From UBA9647 sp049522195 (GTDB lineage Bacteria; Bacteroidota; Ignavibacteria; UBA10030): a stretch of 30,624 nucleotides of DNA. Of this stretch, positions 24,211 to 30,624 are shown one piece after another. The notes beneath the pieces are model-generated. The model was not told where the DNA came from, searched no databases, and was given only the letters and a program-made list of their open reading frames with translations. Both the position numbers and the translations under genes were made by a program. The stretch spans positions 1 to 30,624 of the forward strand of contig JBEKOB010000048.1 in assembly GCA_049522195.1 (NCBI GenBank), in the 5' to 3' direction. Within the stretch, counting starts at the first letter, position 1; every line of letters begins with the position of its first letter.

Positions 24211-25118
24211 AACGTCATCTCTCCAAAGAAGCTATTGCTGGGCTTCCTGACTCGAGCGGCGTGTATCTGTTCTACGGATCGCTCGGCGAACTCCTATACG
24301 TCGGCAAGAGCAAAACAATCCGCACAAGGGTGCGGTCACACTTCTCTTCGCCGGACGAGCGATGGCCTTGCGGCAGAGTCACTCGTGTGGAAGCCCGTGA
24401 GACTGCGGGCGAACTCGGAGCGCTCCTCCTGGAATCGCAGCTGATCAAAGAGCTGCGTCCATTGTTCAATGTCGCCTCCCGCCAGCGGCGACGCCTCATC
24501 ATCGCCCGCCGGGCAACAAACGCTCAGGGTTACACTGTTGTAAATCTTGAGGCCGTGGATTTTCTCGACGTGAAAAAGACGGAGCCGATACTCGGCGTCT
24601 TCAAGCACAAGACGCAGGCAAAGGAGTATCTTGATCTGATTGCCAAAACGCATCGATTGTGCCCGAAACTCCTTCGCCTTGAAGTTGCCCGCGGCTATTG
24701 TTTCTCGTATCACCTCGGACAGTGTGACGGGGCATGCATGGGTGAAGAGGATCCAGTCAAGTACAATGCTCGTGTCGAGGAAGCGTTTGAAGAACGTCGG
24801 ATCAAGGCGTGGCCATACGACGGGGGCGTCGTCGTGGAAGAGCGTTCAAAGAAGAACTCTCAGCGGGAATTTTTCCTGATTGACAACTGGTGTCTTGTGT
24901 CGAGCTTCAAATCAGTCGGTGATGGATTTGAAAAAGGTGTCCATATTCAACACCGTTTTGACTATGACAGCTACAAGATCCTTTTGAGCTACATGATGCA
25001 CCCCCAGAATCACGAATCAATCACTCCATACAGTCGGAAGGAATTCGATAAACTTCGGGGGGACTTGCATCGGGGGGAGGTCAACATCCTCCATCTTGAT
25101 CGCCCCCAAAATACTTAG
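24207..25118 (+). CDS. Cho-like GIY-YIG excinuclease (UvrC N-terminal homologue)
   Basis: A 303-residue protein of the length of E. coli Cho, which makes the 3' incision in nucleotide excision repair. The GIY-YIG nuclease domain (about residues 10-95) shows 'SGVYLFYGSLGELLYVGKS', Arg residues in 'RTRVRSHF' and the catalytic Glu76 in 'LLLESQLI'. Four cysteines C152, C165, C173 and C177 (spacing x12-x7-x3) match the cluster reported to hold an iron-sulfur centre in UvrC. The UvrC C-terminal RNase-H-like domain and helix-hairpin-helix are absent. No DnaQ-type exonuclease domain is fused. The start overlaps the mfd stop by four bases, so repair coupling and incision are encoded together. uvrA/uvrB/uvrC are not in the window. 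Confidence 0.87.
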   Translation: MKRHLSKEAIAGLPDSSGVYLFYGSLGELLYVGKSKTIRTRVRSHFSSPDERWPCGRVTRVEARETAGELGALLLESQLIKELRPLFNVASRQRRRLIIARRATNAQGYTVVNLEAVDFLDVKKTEPILGVFKHKTQAKEYLDLIAKTHRLCPKLLRLEVARGYCFSYHLGQCDGACMGEEDPVKYNARVEEAFEERRIKAWPYDGGVVVEERSKKNSQREFFLIDNWCLVSSFKSVGDGFEKGVHIQHRFDYDSYKILLSYMMHPQNHESITPYSRKEFDKLRGDLHRGEVNILHLDRPQNT

Positions 25119-25186
25119 TACCATCTATTGCACCGAGCCTCGGCAACACCGCTACGAACAGCCCTCTGGCACCAAAGGAGATTCTT

Positions 25187-28100
25187 GTGAACAAGGTCCG
25201 TTGGCTTCTCACCGTCTGCTTCTTCCTCATCTGCACTCCATCCACACATGCCCAATGGGCGCGGACAAACGGCATCGAATACTCTACTCCTTTTTGCTTC
25301 GTGGTCATCGATCCGAATCTGCTTGCTGGAACTAACTACGGTGTGAGCCTTTCGACAGACAGGGGCGCGAGCTGGAATCCCATCAACCTACTGCGCACCG
25401 CCTCCTCGTTTGCTGTGAGCAGCGGTGGACTGTTCGCCAGCTCCAGAGGCAGCGGTGTGCTCCTTTCAACCGACAATGGTGCAAGCTGGACCCCCGTGGA
25501 TTCAGGCTTGACCGACCTGGATGTTCGCACAGTCGCGTGGGGCTCAAGCACGTTGTATGCAGGCACCAACACAGGCGGTATCTTTCTTTCAACCAACCGC
25601 GGTGCCTCTTGGGGACAACCTGCGTTCCCAGGCAAACAGATCAATGCCATAGCCGTCAATAACTTCGATGTGTACATCAGTGTCGAGGGAGTCGGCGTGT
25701 ACCATTCTTCCAACAGGGGAAATGTATGGGCGCTTGGCGTGACGGGCCTGACAAACAAACATATCCCTGCCTTGGCCATGCTGGGGACGAATCTTTTTGC
25801 GGGGACGGCTGGGGATGGAGTTTTTGTTTCAACCGACAACGGTGCGACCTGGACTGCAAACAATACCGGAATGGCAAACGCTTGGATTCAGTGCTTTGAA
25901 ACGAGCAGCAGAGATCCAGTTTCTGGTGGAGCCAATCTCTTCGCAGGCACTCCCAGTGCTGTGTATCTGTCCACGGACAGTTCCAGATCATGGAAAGACG
26001 TGAGTACCGGGCTGCAGACTGGTAACGTCCAATCTCTCATTGTCGTGGGAGACTATCTGTATGCCGGCATTCTCAATAGGGGTATATGGCGTCGGCCGCT
26101 CTGGGACATGATGACACCAGATATCAAGTGGACGTTGCAGACTCCGTCGATTCAGTGGCCGCATCTCAGGGCGGTGTTCGCCATCGATGTCAACACACAG
26201 GTCGCCGTCGGAGATCTTGGTACGATCATCAAGACAACGAATGCAGGCGATACATGGGTTCGCCAATCGGGCGGGATATCGGTCGACCTGAAGAGCGTGT
26301 GTTTCACCGACGCCAAGACAGGCTTCGCCTTCGGTGGCAAGGGAACCATTCTCCGCACGACTGATGGCGGCGGGAGCTGGTCAGCGCAAACCATCGACAC
26401 GGCAGTGACGTTCTACGGAGTTTCATTTTCGGATGCAACTCATGGGACTGTGGTTGGATCCGGTGGCGCCATTTACAGAACGACGGACGGCGGCACCAGA
26501 TGGGATTACCGATTCGGTGGGGGGACAACCGATCTCCGCGGAGTCTCTTTTTCCAGCGTGAACGTTGGTGTCGCTGTCGGAGATTCAGGCCGCATCTTCC
26601 GTACAACCGGTAGCGGATCGAGCTGGGTTCAGCAGTCCAGCGGGTACGAATCTGCTGCTTGGAAATTGTTCGGTGTTTCTCTCGCCGATGACAGCACTGC
26701 CACTGCTGTGGGCGAGCACGGGTTGATACTTCGGACCACGAACGGTGGATCGAAATGGACCACACAAGCAAGCGGAACTGCATTAGCTTTGTACGCAGTC
26801 GCCTTCACCGATGCGAATAATGGAACAGCGGTCGGAGATCTCGGGGTCGTTATCCGCACCTCCGACGGCGGCAAGAACTGGACGACGCAATCACAATTGA
26901 TGGCAGATTGGCTTTCTGGTGTGACCCAAACGAAAACTGGTACGGCAACCGCGGTTGGTTCTTCTGGGACAGTGTTGCGAACGACTGATGGCGGCTTGAC
27001 GTGGAGCCCGCAGACCGCGACAGCGACGACTCCGCTCTCTTGCGTTTCTTTTGTCGATGCGCTATCCGGAACAAGTGCAGGCGATGGAGGATGGATGTTT
27101 CGGACAAACGATGGAGGTGTTAGCTGGTTACCGCAACCAAGAATGACGACGCAGAATCTCCACAGTATTTCGTTTGCTGCAAACAACGGTGCGGCTGTGG
27201 GGGAACAAGGGACGATTTTTTGGACGACGAATGGCGGATCAATCTGGAATGATCAGACAATAAAGCCGACATCAGCTGCCAGTCTCTGGTTCTCGGGTGT
27301 CTCTCTCACTGACGCGGGTGTCGGCGTGATCGTCGGGAAAGTGGACACGCTTGTTGGAGTGCAAAGCCGCGAGACACGGAGCACAATTTTCCGAACCGTT
27401 GACGGCGGGGCGAACTGGGTCCGCCTGACTGTCCCGTGGAACCGATGGCTCAACGCCGTTTCATTTGGAGATCAGAATACAGTCACCGCTGTGGGAGACA
27501 GCGGAACAATTGTGCGCTCCACAGATGGCGGTTTGTCGTGGAGCGGACCTCAAGGAGGGATTACAAAGGTCCGGCTCAATGGAGTGTTTTCGATTCGAGC
27601 TAACATGTCAATTGCTGTCGGCGACAGCGGGACTATCCTGCGCACAAATGACGGTGGCGGAACGTGGACAAGCCAACGCAGCGGAACAACGAATCGATTG
27701 TCCGGCGTGCGGTTTTTCAACGCGACATCGGGCTTCGTCATTGGAGACCGAGGCACAATGCTTCGCACCACTAATGGAGGAGCAACCTGGTTTCCTCAGT
27801 CGAGCGGCACGTCGAACACTTTGTGTGGAATCACCGTTAATACTGGGAATACGTGTGTTGTCGTGGGGGACAGAGGAACGATCTTGCGTACCAATGTCAC
27901 CGGCCTGATAACTTTTGCCGGACAACGTTATGAGTCCTCAATTCCAGTTCAGTGTAGTCTGGCTCAAAATTATCCGAATCCGTTTAATCCGAGTACAGCA
28001 ATCAGCTATCAGTTGACAGCGGTCAGTTTTGTTACACTTGAAGTATTTGATGTTCTCGGTCGAAAAGTCGCGACGCTCGTGGATGCGATCCAAACACCGG

Positions 28101-28231
28101 GAGCGCATCTCGTCAAGTGGGATGGGTCAATGCTCTCAAGCGGCGTGTACTTTTGCAGGCTGAGAGTACGAGATGGTGTGACCGGCTCTCAACGTCTCGT
28201 TGAGACGAAGAAGATGCTGCTCATGAAATAG
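25187..28231 (+). CDS. Secreted Asp-box/YCF48 repeat protein with T9SS sorting domain
   Basis: A 1014-residue exported protein. The signal peptide ends near 'PSTHAQ' (about residue 24). Residues about 25-300 hold six Asp-box-type repeats ('STDNGASW', 'STNRGASW'), as in sialidase/sortilin-like propellers. Residues about 315-915 hold thirteen YCF48-type repeats and a partial one, each with a 'G.G.IxRTTDGGxxW' core, predicting one or two further beta-propellers. Residues about 924-1014 are a type IX secretion C-terminal sorting domain: 'QNYPNPFNPSTAISYQL', 'LEVFDVLGRKVATLVD' and 'SSGVYFCRLR'. It should therefore cross the outer membrane by T9SS and be released or anchored at the surface. Start GTG has AAAGGAG six bases upstream. 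The ligand or substrate is unknown; such propellers are usually adhesion or scaffold proteins in this group. Confidence 0.9.
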   Translation: MNKVRWLLTVCFFLICTPSTHAQWARTNGIEYSTPFCFVVIDPNLLAGTNYGVSLSTDRGASWNPINLLRTASSFAVSSGGLFASSRGSGVLLSTDNGASWTPVDSGLTDLDVRTVAWGSSTLYAGTNTGGIFLSTNRGASWGQPAFPGKQINAIAVNNFDVYISVEGVGVYHSSNRGNVWALGVTGLTNKHIPALAMLGTNLFAGTAGDGVFVSTDNGATWTANNTGMANAWIQCFETSSRDPVSGGANLFAGTPSAVYLSTDSSRSWKDVSTGLQTGNVQSLIVVGDYLYAGILNRGIWRRPLWDMMTPDIKWTLQTPSIQWPHLRAVFAIDVNTQVAVGDLGTIIKTTNAGDTWVRQSGGISVDLKSVCFTDAKTGFAFGGKGTILRTTDGGGSWSAQTIDTAVTFYGVSFSDATHGTVVGSGGAIYRTTDGGTRWDYRFGGGTTDLRGVSFSSVNVGVAVGDSGRIFRTTGSGSSWVQQSSGYESAAWKLFGVSLADDSTATAVGEHGLILRTTNGGSKWTTQASGTALALYAVAFTDANNGTAVGDLGVVIRTSDGGKNWTTQSQLMADWLSGVTQTKTGTATAVGSSGTVLRTTDGGLTWSPQTATATTPLSCVSFVDALSGTSAGDGGWMFRTNDGGVSWLPQPRMTTQNLHSISFAANNGAAVGEQGTIFWTTNGGSIWNDQTIKPTSAASLWFSGVSLTDAGVGVIVGKVDTLVGVQSRETRSTIFRTVDGGANWVRLTVPWNRWLNAVSFGDQNTVTAVGDSGTIVRSTDGGLSWSGPQGGITKVRLNGVFSIRANMSIAVGDSGTILRTNDGGGTWTSQRSGTTNRLSGVRFFNATSGFVIGDRGTMLRTTNGGATWFPQSSGTSNTLCGITVNTGNTCVVVGDRGTILRTNVTGLITFAGQRYESSIPVQCSLAQNYPNPFNPSTAISYQLTAVSFVTLEVFDVLGRKVATLVDAIQTPGAHLVKWDGSMLSSGVYFCRLRVRDGVTGSQRLVETKKMLLMK

Positions 28232-28263
28232 AACGGATTCATCACTCCGTGGAATGCCTGCGT

Positions 28264-29211
28264 ATGAAAAAGGCACTAATTCTTCTTTTTTTCCTCTCCT
28301 CCATCATAGTAAATCAATCCGCATCTCAGCAGAAGTGGTTCTGGCGAAATCCCACTCCCAGGGGAAACCACCTCAGAGCGGTTCAGACCGTTGCCCCTAA
28401 TCTGATCTATGCCGTCGGCGATCAGGGCACTATCATGAAGACCACGAACAGTGGTTCAGACTGGGTTGTCCAACCGAGCGGGACAGCAGTAACCCTCTTT
28501 GGCGTCTCCTTCATTGACGCCAACACCGGTGTTGTCGTAGGAGACACGGGAACCGTTTTGCGCACAACCGATGGTGGGGCGACATGGAGACCACTTGTTG
28601 TCGGAACGAACAATCCTCTGCACAGCGTTGCGTTCGTCAACACAACGACGGGCACAATCGTCGGTGACGCAGGAACAATATATAGAACGACAGACGCGGG
28701 TGCCACGTGGGTCCTCCAATACGGCGGACCAGCCAATGCTCTTTACTCTGTGTCATTCGATGATGCGAACAATGGTACATACACAGGTTCTTCTGGAGCA
28801 ATTTTCCGGACAACAAATGGCGGTGCGAAGTGGAACAGGCAGGTTAGCGGAACAACTCTTGCGCTCTACAGCGCTTCGTTCCCAGATGTCAATACGGGGA
28901 CCGCAGTGGGCGAGTTTGGGACTATTCTGCACACGACCGATGCGGGAAAGACGTGGACCACTCAGACGAGCGGCACAGTGAACCGTCTCAGTGCAGTTTC
29001 CTTCTCGGATGCGAAAACCGGTACCATCGGTGGCGATAACGGTATCATCTTTCATACAACGGATGAGGTGCAACCTGGATCGAACAGCCAAGCAGCACAT
29101 CTTCCTGGTTTACCAGCATCTCGTTCACAAACGCGAACGTCGGGACAATTGTGGGATCATACGGTGTGGTGTACCGCACAACTGACGGTGGAAACACGTG
29201 GCTCCTCATAA
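28264..29211 (+). pseudogene. 5' open fragment of the decayed YCF48 paralogue
   Basis: The readable first part, 315 codons, with the signal peptide and five and a half YCF48 repeats. After the frameshift near 29065 it reads about 48 unrelated residues before its stop. If expressed it would yield an exported but unsorted fragment, since the sorting domain lies beyond three further lesions. A GTG at 28249 is in frame, but the ATG at 28264 begins the signal peptide. Confidence 0.7.
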
Positions 29212-29474
29212 CCCCTGGCACACGCCTGCCGTTCTACAGCGTGCAATTCACCGACGCTCTTCATGGAACGATCGTCGGATACGGAGGCACAATATTGCGG
29301 ACCACCGATGGTGGCACGAGGTGGAATCCTCAAGTCAGTGGGTCGTCAGACGAGCTCCTTGGAATTGCGTTCGCTGATCCGAACACCGCTACTGTGATTG
29401 GACGGGACAAGACTATCCTGCACACGACCGATGCAGGCGCATCATGGATCGGCCGATCGATTCCGATTGGTTAG
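29151..29474 (+). pseudogene. Middle fragment of the decayed YCF48 paralogue
   Basis: In the frame restored after the 29065 lesion, this segment carries three YCF48 repeats ('VVYRTTDGGNTW', 'TILRTTDGGTRW', 'TILHTTDAGASW') and ends at the in-frame TAG at 29472. Homologous codons continue without a frame change immediately after the TAG. It has no signal peptide and no ribosome site, so it is not an independent gene. Confidence 0.65.
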
Positions 29475-29483
29475 GGGACGGTC

Positions 29484-30215
29484 ATGACGTTTTCTGGAAT
29501 TTGTTTTGGTAACTCCGGGATGGGTTTCATTGTGGGGAAGAAAGATACGCTGCGCGACACAACTAGCGCCAGGTCAGGTTTCCGGGAAAGCCTCATTTGG
29601 AGGACGACGAATGGTGGTACTTCCTGGTCTCGCCTTCTGCTCGGTAGTGGACCATGGTTGTATGCGGTCAGCTTCAGCTCTTTGACTGCCGCGACGGCTG
29701 TCGGGGACGGCACGATCCTTCGTACAACGGACAACGGCAATACATGGCTTCAATCCACCCCCGTCGCCGGTGCCCCCCTGCTCGCAGTCAGCTATGTCAC
29801 ACTAAACTTCGGACTTGTGGTGGGAGAAGAGGGCACGATACTTCGAACCACCGATGGCGGCGCGACGTGGAACTTGCGCCCGAGCGGCACCACGAATGCA
29901 TTGCGCGGCGTTTCATTTGCCGATCGAAATAATGCTTTCGCTGTCGGCGACAGCATGACGATCCTCCAGTCGACAGATGGCGGACTGAACTGGAAATCTC
30001 TGTCGTCTGGATCATATTCGTCTCTGTTCGCTATATCGTTTGTTGATTCCACACATGGGATTATAATCGGAGAAGGAGGTGCGATACTCAGCAGCACTGC
30101 ACAGAGTTCTGTTGTGAGTGTGAGAGATGATCGGGCAGCAAGCATTCCGAACGGAGCTATACTGTCTCAGAACTACCCGAATCCGTTCATTCCAACAACA
30201 GCTATTAGCTATTAG
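29484..30215 (+). pseudogene. 3' fragment of the decayed YCF48 paralogue
   Basis: Same frame as the middle fragment, resuming after its TAG. It holds four YCF48 repeats and the start of the sorting domain ('QNYPNPFIPTTAISY') before the TAG at 30213. The counterpart of residues about 735-960 of the intact protein can be followed throughout, including the insertion-like 'VGKKDTL' segment. Not an independent gene. Confidence 0.65.
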
Positions 30216-30227
30216 CTAACAGCTTTG
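30200..30227 (+). repeat. Heptanucleotide tandem repeat in the decayed gene
   Basis: Four consecutive 7-base units: AGCTATT, AGCTATT, AGCTAAC, AGCTTTG. They lie at the sorting-domain lesion and contain the TAG at 30213. Seven is not a multiple of three, so gain or loss of a unit changes frame; slippage here may have caused the 7-base difference from the intact copy. Confidence 0.6.
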
Positions 30228-30520
30228 TCACACTTGAAGTATTTGATGTTCTTGGAAGGAAAGTCGCAACGCTTGTTGATGCGATGCAAACGCCGGGGTC
30301 ACATAGCGTCACGTGGAATGGCTCTGCACTCTCAAGTGGTGTGTACTTTTATATGCTCAGGACGCGGGATGCCGTGACAGGCTCCGAACGTCTGGTTGAG
30401 ACAAAGAAAATGCTGCTCATACGATAGTGCATCGAAGGCCTGCACCAGAATACATCCCAAAACCCATCCTGTTCAAAAAGAACCAGAACCTATCTCGAAA
30501 CGCCTCCCATAAAAGAACTT

Positions 30521-30624
30521 GTCATTCCCGCACGTAAACGTGCTTGCGGCAGGCGGGCGCCAAGCCCCTTTCAGCGTTGTCCGACAGTTCAATTGTCGAA
30601 GAAAAGAGGGCGGGGAATCCAGAT
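30521..30624. repeat. Partial interspersed-repeat-like element at window end
   Basis: GTCATTCCCGC (30521-30531) and GGCGGGGAATCCAGA (30609-30623) are roughly inverted ends of the REP-like form 'GTCATTCCCGC...GCGGGAATCCAGA' common between genes in many bacteria. Inside are the perfect inverted repeat GCACGT-AA-ACGTGC (30530-30543) and CGACA/TGTCG arms (about 30582-30598). The element continues to or past the window edge. Nothing coding is seen from 30428 to the end. Confidence 0.5.

Larger units (their letters stand above)
28264..30427 (+). pseudogene. Decayed paralogue of the YCF48-repeat/T9SS protein
   Basis: About 720 codons related to the C-terminal two thirds of the preceding gene. The ATG at 28264 begins a signal peptide ('MKKALILLFFLSSIIVNQSAS'); thirteen YCF48 repeats and a sorting domain follow. 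The reading frame is broken at least four times: a one-base loss near 29065 (a 'TTDGGATW' core reads 'TTDE' then continues in another frame as 'GATW'), an in-frame TAG at 29472-29474, a TAG at 30213-30215 in 'AISYQL' where the intact copy has CAG, and a 7-base loss just after it. The sorting domain then resumes and runs to the TAG at 30425-30427 ('LEVFDVLGRKVATLVDAM', 'ETKKMLLIR'). High identity of the end to the intact gene suggests duplication followed by decay. Assembly error could explain one lesion but hardly all four. Confidence 0.85.

Noticed and set aside
25140..25186. Sigma-54 promoter before the intact YCF48-repeat gene (TGGCACC near 25168)
   Set aside because: The -24-like block is present but no TTG/GC follows at the required distance.
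30200..30227. Heptamer repeat as an on/off switch for the sorting domain
   Set aside because: Adding or removing one unit still leaves a stop codon in the repeat, and two other lesions lie upstream, so simple slippage cannot restore the protein.

Overview
The window reads as chromosomal DNA from a member of the Bacteroidota/Ignavibacteriota (FCB) group; this is inference. The support is a type IX secretion C-terminal sorting domain ('NYPNPFNPS...') on a secreted repeat protein with remnants on its neighbour, a few promoters of the Bacteroidota form (TTG, 20-base spacer, TAnnTTTG), frequent absence of Shine-Dalgarno sites, and a DUF5916-type outer-membrane protein. No phage, insertion sequence or CRISPR array was seen.

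Positions 2-11189 (all minus strand) hold a signalling and pilus/secretion block. In transcription order it has an NtrC-class sigma-54 activator, a PilW/GspJ-like membrane-anchored protein, a second small pilin-like protein, two tandem paralogous four-CxxC zinc-ribbon proteins, a GspF/PilC platform protein, a GspE/PilB ATPase, a receiver protein with a degenerate histidine-kinase helix, a GspI/MshD-like pseudopilin, a TPR/long-coiled-coil/pseudo-receiver protein and a CheY-like receiver. ATPase plus platform plus pilin-like subunits indicate a type IV filament machine related to MSHA pili or type II secretion. The pilin-like subunits lack the usual prepilin N-terminus, and no secretin, prepilin peptidase or major pilin is visible. 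The activator carries Glu at residue 54, where NtrC has its phosphorylated Asp.

Positions 11449-14846 hold tRNA-Val(UAC), a CBM9-like/DUF5916 outer-membrane protein (minus) and, divergently, a small secreted Ala/Thr-rich protein (plus). The secreted-protein gene has a good sigma-54 promoter with two inverted repeats at enhancer distance. Similar 15-base motifs precede the PilW-like gene and, in weaker form, the DUF5916 gene, so the local activator may control several of these units.

Positions 14904-19817 (minus) hold typA/bipA, a class I/II aminotransferase and aceK (isocitrate dehydrogenase kinase/phosphatase), closely spaced and probably co-transcribed. Positions 20092-25118 (plus) hold a secreted HMA metal-binding protein with its own terminator, then mfd overlapped by a Cho/UvrC-N-like GIY-YIG nuclease gene, which forms a transcription-coupled repair pair. 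Positions 25187-30427 hold an intact YCF48/Asp-box repeat protein with a sorting domain, followed by a decayed paralogue with two frameshifts and two in-frame stops. The window ends in a partial interspersed-repeat-like sequence.
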